Source: Streptomyces liliiviolaceus
GTDB lineage: Bacteria > Actinomycetota > Actinomycetes > Streptomycetales > Streptomycetaceae
DNA: 64,000 bases
Assembly: GCF_018070025.1 (NCBI RefSeq)
Contig: NZ_JAGPYQ010000001.1
Coordinates: 4,092,001 to 4,156,000, forward strand
Direction: 5' to 3'
The translations under genes and the position numbers were made by a program. Below the pieces are notes generated by a model. It had not been told where the DNA came from and made no database searches. It was given only the letters and a program-made list of their open reading frames with translations. Below are positions 11,453 to 19,184 of the stretch, piece by piece (positions within the stretch are counted from its first letter, which is position 1; the number at the start of each line of letters is the position of its first letter).

Positions 11453-12109
11453 GTGAGCGAGGACACCACCGGAGCCCCCGAGGGGGCTCGCAGCGTCGCG
11501 GATCTCGACCTCCGGCCCGCGCTGGAGGCCGTCCTCATGGTCGTGGACGAGCCCGCCACCGAGGAGCACCTCGCGAAGATCCTGGAGCGGCCCAGGCGGC
11601 AGGTCGCGGACGCGCTGCGCGCGCTGGCCGACGAGTACAGCCTCCAGCGGCGCGGCTTCGAACTGCGGATCGTCGCCGGCGGCTGGCGGTTCTACAGCCG
11701 CCCGGAGTACGCGGCGGCCGTCGAGCGCTTCGTCCTGGACGGGCAGCACGCCCGGCTCACCCAGGCGGCGCTGGAGACCCTCGCCGTGGTCGCGTACCGG
11801 CAGCCGGTGAGCCGATCGAGGGTCTCGGCGGTCCGCGGAGTGAACTGTGACGGCGTGATGCGCACCCTCCTGCAGAGGGGTCTGGTCCAGGAGGCGGGCG
11901 CGGAACCCGAAACAGGTGCGATCCTGTACAGGACGACGAACTACTTCCTGGAGCGAATGGGCCTGCGCGGCCTGTACGAGCTCCCGGAGCTCGCGCCCTT
12001 CCTTCCAGAGGCGGACGCGATCGAAGCAGAGACGCTGGAAGGGGTCCCGTCGTTCGATCCGGATGCGCCGGACGCAGATGCAGACGACACGACGACGACG
12101 GAACTTTGA
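11453..12109 (+). CDS. scpB: Segregation and condensation protein B
   Basis: The winged-helix partner of ScpA in the condensin complex. The 218-residue protein has LRPALEAVLMVVDEPAT at the start, the central LEIVAGGW-like FELRIVAGGWRFYSRPEYA, and the family motif ALETLAVVAYRQPVSRSRV followed by VRGVNCDGVMRTLLQRGLV. The tail is acidic and Thr/Asp-rich. The GTG start at 11453 is immediately downstream of scpA. The stop overlaps the next gene (TGATG), giving translational coupling to the pseudouridine synthase, a common Gram-positive arrangement. Confidence 0.95.
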   Translation: MSEDTTGAPEGARSVADLDLRPALEAVLMVVDEPATEEHLAKILERPRRQVADALRALADEYSLQRRGFELRIVAGGWRFYSRPEYAAAVERFVLDGQHARLTQAALETLAVVAYRQPVSRSRVSAVRGVNCDGVMRTLLQRGLVQEAGAEPETGAILYRTTNYFLERMGLRGLYELPELAPFLPEADAIEAETLEGVPSFDPDAPDADADDTTTTEL

Positions 12110-13335
12110 TGCGAAGCAGTGGCAGTGGCAGCGGCAGGAACAGCGGCGGGCGCGGCAACCCCCGCGGGACCGGCGGGAGCGGCAATCCCCGTGGGTCCGG
12201 TGGCGGAGGCGGTGCCCCCCGCGGGTCCGGTGGCGGAGGCTCCCGTGGCTCCGGCGGCGGTGGCCCGCGCGGCTCCGGCAGCGGATTCAGCTCTCGGGGG
12301 CCCGCGGGCGGCGGCTCCCAGCAGGGTGGCGCGGGAGGCTCGGACGACCGGCCGAAGCGTCCCAGCAAGCCCCGCCCCGAGGAGCGCCGCTACGACGTGG
12401 GCCCCGGCGCCACCCGCGACGGTGCCAAGTCGGGGCGCGGCAACGCGGCCCGCGGCGGCGCCAAGGGCGGCCCCAGGCAGGGCCAGCAGCGCGGCGGCCG
12501 TACGGAGAACGCGCGCTCCCGTGAGTACGAGACGCGTACCGAGGAGCGCAACAGGGACCGGTACGCGGGCCGGCCCGAGGTCCGGACGCCCAAGACCTTC
12601 CCGGGCGCCGAGCAGGAGGGTGAGCGCCTGCAGAAGGTGCTCGCGCGCGCGGGCTACGGTTCGCGCCGTTCCTGCGAGGAGCTGGTCGAGCAGGCCCGTG
12701 TCGAGGTCAACGGCGAGATCGTCCTTGAGCAGGGCCTGCGCGTCGACCCCGAGCACGACGAGATCAAGGTCGACGGGCTGACGGTCGCCACGCAGTCGTA
12801 CCAGTTCTTCGTGCTCAACAAGCCCGCCGGTGTCGTGTCCACCATGGAGGACAACGAGGGCCGGCAGTGCCTCGGCGACTACGTGACGAACCGCGAGACG
12901 CGGCTCTTCCACGTGGGGCGGCTCGACACCGAGACCGAGGGCCTCATCCTGCTCACCAACCACGGTGAGCTGGCGCACCGCCTGACCCACCCCAAGTACG
13001 GCGTGAAGAAGGTCTACCTCGCGCACATCGTGGGCCCCATCCCGCGCGACCTGGGCAAGCAGCTCAAGGACGGCATCCAGCTGGAGGACGGGTACGCGAA
13101 GGCGGACCACTTCCGGGTCGTCGAGCAGACCGGCAAGAACTACATGGTCGAGGTCACGCTGCACGAGGGCCGCAAGCACATCGTGCGGCGCATGCTCGCC
13201 GAGGCCGGCTTCCCGGTCGACAAGCTGGTGCGCGTGTCCTTCGGACCGATCGCCCTCGGCGACCAGAAGTCGGGCTGGCTGCGACGGCTGTCCAACACCG
13301 AGGTCGGGATGCTGATGCAGGAAGTCGGCCTCTAG
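12109..13335 (+). CDS. 16S/23S rRNA pseudouridine synthase, RsuA/RluB type, with long Gly/Arg/Ser-rich N-terminus
   Basis: Converts a specific rRNA uridine to pseudouridine. Residues about 165-225 form an S4 RNA-binding domain (ERLQKVLARAGYGSRRSCEE). The catalytic domain follows, with the active-site aspartate in VGRLDTETEGLILLTNHG and the family motif HPKYGVKKVYLAHIVG. The first 160 residues are almost entirely Gly, Ser, Arg and Pro in RGG/GSG-like repeats, an extension typical of actinobacterial members and probably disordered RNA-binding sequence. The ATG overlaps the scpB stop. Whether it modifies 23S (RluB) or 16S (RsuA) rRNA cannot be decided from sequence; the scpAB linkage favours RluB. 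Confidence 0.92.
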   Translation: MRSSGSGSGRNSGGRGNPRGTGGSGNPRGSGGGGGAPRGSGGGGSRGSGGGGPRGSGSGFSSRGPAGGGSQQGGAGGSDDRPKRPSKPRPEERRYDVGPGATRDGAKSGRGNAARGGAKGGPRQGQQRGGRTENARSREYETRTEERNRDRYAGRPEVRTPKTFPGAEQEGERLQKVLARAGYGSRRSCEELVEQARVEVNGEIVLEQGLRVDPEHDEIKVDGLTVATQSYQFFVLNKPAGVVSTMEDNEGRQCLGDYVTNRETRLFHVGRLDTETEGLILLTNHGELAHRLTHPKYGVKKVYLAHIVGPIPRDLGKQLKDGIQLEDGYAKADHFRVVEQTGKNYMVEVTLHEGRKHIVRRMLAEAGFPVDKLVRVSFGPIALGDQKSGWLRRLSNTEVGMLMQEVGL

Positions 13336-13456
13336 GCACCTCTGTTCACTTCGTTTCTCGCTTTTCGCCGCTTTCGCGGTGCGGCATCGGCCGGTTCCGG
13401 GTTCTCCCGGGGCCGGCCGTTCTGCGTCCGGGGGGTTGTGGGTGGGCGGTCCGCGA

Positions 13457-13479
13457 TTTATAGTCGTGCTGACCATTAA
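13457..13479 (+). promoter_or_regulatory. Inverted repeat, candidate operator of the NrtR-like gene
   Basis: TTTATAGTC and GACCATTAA are separated by GTGCT; 7 of 9 arm positions are complementary, including the ATaGTC/GACcAT core. It sits 118 bases upstream of the NUDIX/winged-helix start. NrtR-type regulators bind such AT-rich palindromes in front of their own genes; assignment here is inference. Confidence 0.45.
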
Positions 13480-13487
13480 GGAAACGC

Positions 13488-13559
13488 CCTTGCCGGGCGC
13501 GGCCGGTGGAGCAGGGCCCACGGGGGTGGTCCCGGTCCACCGGCCGCCGCCCGGCAAGG
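13488..13559 (+). other. Long imperfect hairpin in the leader of the NrtR-like gene
   Basis: CCTTGCCGGGCG plus CGGCCGGTGGA (13488-13510) is matched by its reverse complement at 13536-13559 with a single unpaired G. The 25-base loop can form a further GGGCCCAC/GTGGTCCC-type stem. There is no T tract after it, and the start codon is 38 bases downstream. Confidence 0.7.
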
Positions 13560-13596
13560 TGCACCAACGGCCGCCGAGGCCATACGAGGAGGGGGC

Positions 13597-14406
13597 ATGG
13601 AGGGCTACGACAAGCACGCCTTCGAGCCCTTCGCCGTCACCGTCGATCTCGCGGTGTTCACGGTCCGGGCGGGCGCGCTCCAGGTGCTGCTGATCGAGCG
13701 CGGACAGGAGCCGTACGCGGGGTGCCGGGCGCTGCCCGGGGGATTCGTACTGCCGAAGGAGTCCGCCGGGACGGCCGCCCGGCGCGAACTCGCCGAGGAG
13801 ACCGGTCTGACGGACGTCTCCGGGCTGCACCTGGAGCAGCTGCGCACGTACAGCGAGCCGGACCGCGATCCGCGGATGCGGGTGGTCTCGGTGGCGTACG
13901 CCGCGCTGCTGCCGGACGCTCCCGAGCCGCGCGGCGGCGGCGACGCGGCCAGCGCGCACTGGCTGCCGTACGACGGACTCGGGCCGCTCGCCTTCGACCA
14001 CGACCGGATCCTCGCCGACGCCCGGGAACGGATCGGCGCGAAGCTGGAGTACACCTGCCTCGCCACCGCGTTCTGCCCGCCCGAGTTCACCCTGGGGGAG
14101 CTGCAGCAGATCTACGAGACGGTGTGGGGGGCCGCGCTCGACCGCCCGAACTTCCGGCGCAAGGTCCTCGCCACGCCCGGGTTCGTCGAACCGGTGCCGG
14201 GGGCGGCGCGGCTGACCGGGGGGCGGGGGAAGCCTGCCGCGCTGTATCGGGCGGGGGGTGCGACGGCGTTGCATCCGCCGTTGTTGCGGGCGGCGGCCGG
14301 GTCGGCCCCGTCGTCCCCATCGCCCTCGTCGTCGCCGCCGTCACCGCCGTCCACTTCTGTCTCGCCTTCGGCTTCGTCCGCGCCTTCGGAAGGATCGTCC
14401 TCATGA
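13597..14406 (+). CDS. NUDIX hydrolase with C-terminal winged-helix (NrtR-like regulator)
   Basis: A 269-residue protein. Residues 10-140 form a Nudix domain with an intact box (GGFVLPKESAGTAARRELAE followed by ETGL). Residues about 155-205 match the winged helix of NrtR-type NAD-metabolism repressors (AFCPPEFTLGELQQIYETVW, then RPNFRRKVL). The last 60 residues are Ser/Pro-rich and apparently disordered. NrtR family regulators sense ADP-ribose or related nucleotides; many have a degenerate Nudix box, so the intact one here may keep hydrolase activity. Its stop overlaps the ADP-ribosylglycohydrolase start (ATGA), which supports a joint role in ADP-ribose turnover. A good GGAGG-like site precedes the ATG. 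Confidence 0.85.
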   Translation: MEGYDKHAFEPFAVTVDLAVFTVRAGALQVLLIERGQEPYAGCRALPGGFVLPKESAGTAARRELAEETGLTDVSGLHLEQLRTYSEPDRDPRMRVVSVAYAALLPDAPEPRGGGDAASAHWLPYDGLGPLAFDHDRILADARERIGAKLEYTCLATAFCPPEFTLGELQQIYETVWGAALDRPNFRRKVLATPGFVEPVPGAARLTGGRGKPAALYRAGGATALHPPLLRAAAGSAPSSPSPSSSPPSPPSTSVSPSASSAPSEGSSS

Positions 14407-15422
14407 CCACGACCGTCAGGAAGCAGGCCGCCACCGGGGCGTTGGTGGGGCTCGCCCTCGGGGACGCGCTCGGCTACCCGACCGAGTTCAAGGACGTGCC
14501 GTCGATCCTTGCCGCGTACGGGCCCTGGCGGGAGCTGGAGTTGCCGGATCCCGCGTGGATCACCGATGACACGCAGATGACGCTGGCGGTGGCGCGGGCG
14601 CTGCGCGCCGCGATGGACAGAGGGCTGCTCGGTCCACGGGAGCTGGCTGAGTCGGTGCGCAAGGAGTTCATCGCCTGGAACCGCTCACCGGAGAACAACC
14701 GCGCACCGGGCAACACCTGCCTCACGGCCTGCGAACTGCTGGAGCGCGAAGGCCGGCCCTGGCAGGACGCCAGCCAAGTGGGGTCCAAGGGCTGCGGCGC
14801 CAACATGCGCGTGGCGCCCATCGGTCTCGCCCCCGGCCTCAGTGACGAACAGCGGGCGGGCGCGGCCCAGTTGCAGGCCGCCCTCACGCACGGCCATCCG
14901 ACGGCGCTGGCCGCCGCCGACCTCACCGCGCACGCGATACGGCTGCTCGCGCAGGGCGTCGAACCGACCGGCCTGGTCGGGCAGCTCCGCTCGTACGCGT
15001 ACGAGAACCGGACGCGCTATCACGAGCGCTGGCTCGGCGATCTGTGGACCCGCGCCCAGGATCCGACGCCCACGCACTTCATCGCGCGGGGCTGGGACGA
15101 GTGCCTGGAGGCCCTGGAGCGGCTTCGGCAGGCCCTGCGGTCGCCGTCGCCCGAGACGGACCCGTGCCTGGCCACCGGCGCCGGGTGGGTCGCGGAGGAG
15201 GCCCTCGCGACCGGCCTGCTGAGTTTTCTGCTCTTCGTGGACGAGCCGGTGACGGCCCTGCGCCGGGCCGCCTGCACCTCGGGGGACTCGGACTCCATCG
15301 CGTGTCTGGCCGGTGCCTTCGCGGGGGCGTACCTCGGTGCCGACGCCTGGCCGACAGAGTGGGCCGACCGGATCGAGCACCAGGGCGACCTGGTGGCGCT
15401 GGGCGCGCTCTGGGACGCCTGA
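14403..15422 (+). CDS. ADP-ribosylglycohydrolase family protein
   Basis: A 339-residue ARH/DraG-type enzyme that would remove ADP-ribose from proteins or small molecules. It shows the family start (GALVGLALGDALGYPTEF), the metal-binding ITDDTQMTLAVARAL near residue 57, and the second metal-binding motif SGDSDSIACLAGAFAGAYLG near residue 296, which together hold the dinuclear Mg/Mn site. It is translationally coupled to the upstream NrtR-like gene by a 4-base overlap. The target (protein Arg-ADP-ribose, DNA adduct or free metabolite) cannot be told from sequence. Confidence 0.92.
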   Translation: MTTTVRKQAATGALVGLALGDALGYPTEFKDVPSILAAYGPWRELELPDPAWITDDTQMTLAVARALRAAMDRGLLGPRELAESVRKEFIAWNRSPENNRAPGNTCLTACELLEREGRPWQDASQVGSKGCGANMRVAPIGLAPGLSDEQRAGAAQLQAALTHGHPTALAAADLTAHAIRLLAQGVEPTGLVGQLRSYAYENRTRYHERWLGDLWTRAQDPTPTHFIARGWDECLEALERLRQALRSPSPETDPCLATGAGWVAEEALATGLLSFLLFVDEPVTALRRAACTSGDSDSIACLAGAFAGAYLGADAWPTEWADRIEHQGDLVALGALWDA

Positions 15423-15448
15423 GCCCTCTCTTTCGCGCCCGCCGGTCA

Positions 15449-15492
15449 CCCGTGCGGACAGGCCTGCTGACCCGTGCGGACAGGCCCGCTGA
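15449..15492. repeat. Two tandem 22-bp units between convergent genes
   Basis: The unit beginning CCCGTGCGGACAGGCC and ending in GCTGA occurs twice in a row with one mismatch (T/C). It ends exactly at the stop codon of the Rieske gene on the other strand. Confidence 0.8.
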
Positions 15493-15939
15493 TCAGGCGA
15501 GGCTGATCGAGTCCCCCTCGACCGTGATCCGCCTCGCCGGCAGCGGCTTCGGGGCCGGGCCGCCGGCCACCGAGCCGTCGGCGACCCGGAACTTGCTGCC
15601 GTGGCACGTGCAGTTGATCGTGCCGTCCGAGACGTTGGCGACGACACAGCCCTGGTGGGTGCAGACCGCCGAGAAGGCCTTGAAGCCGCCCTTCTCCGGC
15701 TGGGTGACGACGACCTTCTCGTCCTTGAAGATCTTTCCGCCGCCCACCGGGACGTCGGCGGTTCTGGTGAGTTCCTTGCCGCCGGGCGCCGCACCGCCGG
15801 CGGTGCCCGAGGGGGCCGCGGAGGGTGCTTCCTCCGTGTCGCCCCCGCCGTTCTCGTCCCCGTACTTGCTGCAGCCCAGGAGCAGCGCGCTCGCCGCGCC
15901 CGTCGCGAGCATCGTGCGCCGCGTCGCGGGATGGGTCAT
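15493..15939 (-). CDS. Rieske [2Fe-2S] lipoprotein
   Basis: A 148-residue secreted protein. The N-terminus has a twin-arginine-like RRTMLATGAASALLLGC with a lipobox cysteine, so it is probably exported (possibly folded, via Tat) and lipid-anchored. The C-terminal domain carries both Rieske boxes, CTHQGC (near residue 95) and CTCHGS (near 114), with two Cys and two His ligands for the cluster. The chosen ATG at 15939 overlaps the end of the upstream membrane protein gene (ATGA), and the longer upstream frame is not coding. It is not part of a bc1 operon. It probably passes electrons to or from the membrane partner encoded just before it. Confidence 0.92.
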   Translation of the reverse strand: MTHPATRRTMLATGAASALLLGCSKYGDENGGGDTEEAPSAAPSGTAGGAAPGGKELTRTADVPVGGGKIFKDEKVVVTQPEKGGFKAFSAVCTHQGCVVANVSDGTINCTCHGSKFRVADGSVAGGPAPKPLPARRITVEGDSISLA

Positions 15940-16520
15940 GTCGTCACTCCGAAGGTGCGGAAGAACCAGAGGGCGGAGGTCAGCCAGATGACGGTGAGGG
16001 CGGAGAAGACGAGCCCGCCGACGACGGGCAGCAGCCAGCCGGGCAGTCGCTCGGTGCGCAGCAGCAGCATCTTGGCGCTGAAGGCGCCGAAGAAGAAGCA
16101 ACCGAGGAGCGAGTGCCACAGGACGCGCGGCTCGTACGTCTGATAGCCCAACGCGTACAGACAGTGCACCGCCACGGGTACCGCGACCAGGAACGCGATC
16201 CGGCCCGACCAGCGGTGCAGTACGCTTGACCAGCTCGGGCCCGGCAGTCGCCCGTACAGCATGAGTGCCGAGACGAGCTGGACGACCGCGAAGCCCACCG
16301 CGACCGTGGCCAGCCAGGACTTCACCGCGCTCGTGCTGCTGAAGCCCGCGAGGTTGAAGGCGGTGCCCTCCGGGTCGTGCATGTTCCCGTAGACACCGAG
16401 GCCGACCGCGACGGCGCCCGCGACCAGGGCGGGTACGAGATAGCGGGCGGCTCCCGGGCCCCGGCTGGACGGGTCGGGTGCGGGGAAACCCTGGGTCGGG
16501 GCGTTCGGGTCCACTGTCAT
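15936..16520 (-). CDS. Multi-pass membrane protein, probable haem-type partner of the Rieske lipoprotein (DUF6529-like)
   Basis: A 194-residue protein with about five hydrophobic segments from residue 30. Conserved-looking histidines occur in membrane segments (SVLHRWSGRIAFLVAV, VPVAVHCLYAL, VLWHSLLGC), spaced as in b561/ferric-reductase-like haem proteins. The family name DUF6529 is from memory and tentative. The ATG at 16520 has GGGAGCAGACC directly upstream. A 4-base overlap couples it to the Rieske gene. I infer a two-protein membrane electron-transfer unit; the electron donor and acceptor are unknown. Confidence 0.75.
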   Translation of the reverse strand: MTVDPNAPTQGFPAPDPSSRGPGAARYLVPALVAGAVAVGLGVYGNMHDPEGTAFNLAGFSSTSAVKSWLATVAVGFAVVQLVSALMLYGRLPGPSWSSVLHRWSGRIAFLVAVPVAVHCLYALGYQTYEPRVLWHSLLGCFFFGAFSAKMLLLRTERLPGWLLPVVGGLVFSALTVIWLTSALWFFRTFGVTT

Positions 16521-16640
16521 GGTCTGCTCCCAGCGGTCACGCGATCTCGCGGTCATGGGGCGGAGCGGTGGGTGGAACGAGGAGGAGCGGAGGGCAGGAG
16601 CCCGGGGATCAAAGGGTCACGGGGTGACGGGGCCACGGGC

Positions 16641-17333
16641 TCAAGGGGTCACGGGGCGGGCGGTGATCTGTTCTCCGTCGACCGTCACCGTGCCGGTCTC
16701 CGGGTCGATACGGGGCGCGGGGCTCGCCTTGCCGTCCCGCTTGAGGATGCCGACCTGGCTGTCGTCCTGGAGCAGGACCCAGCCGCCGTCGATCTTGGTG
16801 TCGGCCACGGTGTCGGTCGCGCGGTACAGCGCGTTCGGCTTCAGGGACTTGTCGGCCGTGAAGCCGTACGTCCGCCGTCCCATGTCGACCGTTCCCGTGA
16901 TCCGCTTGCCCGCCAGCTTGCCGGTGAGGACCTGGGCCTTGTTCTTCCGGTTCGTGAGGCGCATGCTGCCGTCGGCCTCGACGTCACCCTTGAGCCACGA
17001 CTCCTGGTCCCGGCCGTCGCAGAAGTACGCGACCGCCTTGCCGTCGCGCAGGGTCACCGCGACCGCGGACGAGTCGTCGTCGGTGCGGCCCGCGTAGTCG
17101 GCGTTCGGCACGGTGGACGTGGGCTCGGGCTTCGACGGGCCGGGCGACGGCGACCGCTTGCCCGGCGAGACCGTGGCCGTCACCGCGGGTGCCGGGCTCG
17201 CCGACACGGCGTCGGCCGGCGCGTCGCTCCCCGTCGTCCTGCTGCGCGTCCCTGTCGTCGCGTTGAGCGACAGCATGAACAGGGCGAGCAGCAGTCCCGC
17301 GAGGAGCGTGAAAAGTGGTCCGGAACGCTTCAT
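16641..17333 (-). CDS. Hypothetical membrane-anchored or secreted protein
   Basis: A 230-residue protein. MKRSGPLFTLLAGLLLALFM is a signal anchor, followed by a Ser/Thr/Pro-rich linker (about residues 30-75) and a soluble domain (VAVTLRDGKAVAYFCDGRDQ, then LKGDVEADGSMRLTNRK). The domain repeats short strand-turn-strand units and resembles many uncharacterised streptomycete extracellular proteins. The ATG has GGGGAGG four bases upstream. No catalytic motif is visible and no function is proposed. It lies next to the Rieske pair on the same strand, 120 bases upstream of it. Confidence 0.75.
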   Translation of the reverse strand: MKRSGPLFTLLAGLLLALFMLSLNATTGTRSRTTGSDAPADAVSASPAPAVTATVSPGKRSPSPGPSKPEPTSTVPNADYAGRTDDDSSAVAVTLRDGKAVAYFCDGRDQESWLKGDVEADGSMRLTNRKNKAQVLTGKLAGKRITGTVDMGRRTYGFTADKSLKPNALYRATDTVADTKIDGGWVLLQDDSQVGILKRDGKASPAPRIDPETGTVTVDGEQITARPVTP

Positions 17334-17552
17334 CGTGCCTCCCCCGAGGCGTGGCGCGGACAGCCTCACCATGCAAGCGGACCGTGGCTCCCGCGTCCAG
17401 AGGCGCACAGGAGCCACTTGGCGGAGATTGGGAGAGCGAGAAGCGGGACAGGGGCGGCCGTCTCGGCAGACGGGCGCCGCGCATCGGGCCGCCGAGGGCT
17501 GACTAGGCTGGATGCGGAAGAGCCGATCCGTACATGAACGAGGAGTGTCACC

Positions 17553-17915
17553 GTGGCGGTACGAGCGGTCCGGGGTGCCGTCCAGCTGGAGCGGGACGAA
17601 GCCGGTCACATGGATGAGCAGGTCAGCGAGCTGCTCACCGCCATCCTGGAGCGGAACGGGCTGACCGCCGACGAGCTGATCAGCATCTGGTTCACGGCGA
17701 CCCCCGACCTGCACAGCGACTTCCCGGCGGCCGCGGCGCGCAAGCTCGGCATCGTCGACGTGCCGCTGATCTGCGCGCAGGAGCTGGACATCGAAGGGGC
17801 GATGCCCCGGGTCGTACGGGTCCTCGCGCACATCGAGTCCGACCTGCCGCGCGCCGAGATCGCGCATGTCTACCTGGGCTCCGCGGGCGCGCTGCGCAAG
17901 GACATCGCCCAGTGA
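17553..17915 (+). CDS. aroH: Chorismate mutase, AroH class
   Basis: Converts chorismate to prephenate for phenylalanine and tyrosine. The 120-residue protein matches the monofunctional Bacillus AroH fold rather than the helical AroQ type. It has the active-site Arg near the N-terminus (VRAVRGAVQLERD), SIWFTATPDLHSDFPAAAAR, the Cys-Glu motif CAQELDIEGAM, the catalytic Arg in RVVRVLAHI, and the Tyr in HVYLGSA. The GTG start is preceded by GAGGAG. Its stop overlaps the tyrA start (GTGA), so chorismate is channelled to tyrosine synthesis by two coupled genes. Confidence 0.95.
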   Translation: MAVRAVRGAVQLERDEAGHMDEQVSELLTAILERNGLTADELISIWFTATPDLHSDFPAAAARKLGIVDVPLICAQELDIEGAMPRVVRVLAHIESDLPRAEIAHVYLGSAGALRKDIAQ

Positions 17916-18997
17916 GAACCGCACTCGTCATCGGCACCGGCCTCATCGGGACGTCGGCCGCGCTGGCCCTGACCGGGCGGGGCGTCGTCGTGCACCTCGC
18001 CGACCACGACCCGGGGCAGGCCCGTACCGCGGCGGCGCTCGGCGCCGGCACGGACGAGGAGCCCGCGGGGCCCGTCGACCTCGCGATCATCGCGGCGCCG
18101 CCCGCGCACGTGGCCGGCGCGCTCGCCGACGCGATGCGGAGCGGGGTCGCGCGCGCCTACCTCGACGTGGCCAGCGTCAAGGGCGGGCCGCGCCGCGAGC
18201 TGGAGGCGCTGGGGCTCGACCTGTCCGCGTACATCGGCTCGCACCCCATGTCGGGCCGGGAGAAGTCGGGCCCGCTGGCCGCCACCGCCGACCTCTTCGA
18301 GGGGCGGCCCTGGGTGCTGACGCCGACCCGGGACACCGACACCGAGGTGCTCAACCTCGCGCTGGAGCTCGTCTCGTTCTGCCGGGCCGTTCCGGTGGTG
18401 ATGGACGCGGACGCCCACGACCGGGCGGTCGCGCTCGTCTCCCACATGCCCCACCTGGTGTCGAGCATGGTCGCCGCACGGCTGGAGAACGCCGAGGAGG
18501 CCGCCGTACGCCTCTGCGGCCAGGGCATCCGTGACGTGACCCGGATCGCCGCGTCCGACCCGCGGATGTGGATCGACATCCTCTCCGCGAATCCCGGACC
18601 GGTCGCCGACCTCCTCGCGGACGTCTCCGCCGACCTGGACGAGACCGTGCAGGCCCTGCGCGCCCTCCAGTCGTCCGACGAGGCCAAGCGCCGCGCCGGC
18701 ACCGACGGCATCCAGGACGTCCTGCGCCGCGGCAACGCCGGCCAGATCCGCGTCCCCGGCAAGCACGGCACGGCTCCCGCCACGTACGAGAGCGTCGTCG
18801 TCCTCATCGACGACCAGCCGGGCCAGCTGGCCCGCATCTTCGCCGACGCGGGCCGCGCGGGCGTCAACATCGAGGATGTCCGCATCGAGCACGCGACCGG
18901 TCAGCAGGTGGGCCTGATCGAGTTGTCGGTGCAGCCGGCGGCGGCGGCGGTGTTGACCGCGGCGCTGCGGGAGCGGGGCTGGGCGATCCGGCAGTAG
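17912..18997 (+). CDS. tyrA: Prephenate dehydrogenase with ACT domain
   Basis: Oxidatively decarboxylates prephenate (or arogenate) with NAD(P) in tyrosine synthesis. The 361-residue protein begins with a Rossmann motif (ALVIGTGLIGTSAALALTG). It has the substrate-binding GSHPMSGREKSGPLAAT near residue 110, the VSHMPHLVSSMVA helix near 185, and a C-terminal ACT domain from about residue 285 (SVVVLIDDQPGQLARIFAD, then GVNIEDVRIEH), probably for feedback by tyrosine. It overlaps aroH by 4 bases. Confidence 0.95.
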   Translation: MRTALVIGTGLIGTSAALALTGRGVVVHLADHDPGQARTAAALGAGTDEEPAGPVDLAIIAAPPAHVAGALADAMRSGVARAYLDVASVKGGPRRELEALGLDLSAYIGSHPMSGREKSGPLAATADLFEGRPWVLTPTRDTDTEVLNLALELVSFCRAVPVVMDADAHDRAVALVSHMPHLVSSMVAARLENAEEAAVRLCGQGIRDVTRIAASDPRMWIDILSANPGPVADLLADVSADLDETVQALRALQSSDEAKRRAGTDGIQDVLRRGNAGQIRVPGKHGTAPATYESVVVLIDDQPGQLARIFADAGRAGVNIEDVRIEHATGQQVGLIELSVQPAAAAVLTAALRERGWAIRQ

Positions 18998-19116
18998 GGG
19001 CGCGTCGTGTGCGACGACACCCCGCCGACCGCGACGCAGCGGGGGCGGGGGCGGGAAGAGGCCGGGGCGTGGGCCGGGGCGCCGCGGGGGCCGTAAGCCG
19101 GGGTCCGGGGAGCCAG

Positions 19117-19122
19117 TAACCT
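19117..19122 (+). promoter_or_regulatory. Candidate -10 element for cmk-plsC-der
   Basis: TAACCT fits TANNNT and lies 62 bases before the cmk start in a GC-rich gap that also carries small hairpins. No clear -35 was identified. Confidence 0.35.
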
Positions 19123-19184
19123 TGTTCGGGGCGCGCTCGTGCCCGAACCAGCCAGTACCCCGTACCAGGAAGGTGTCCGCACCC

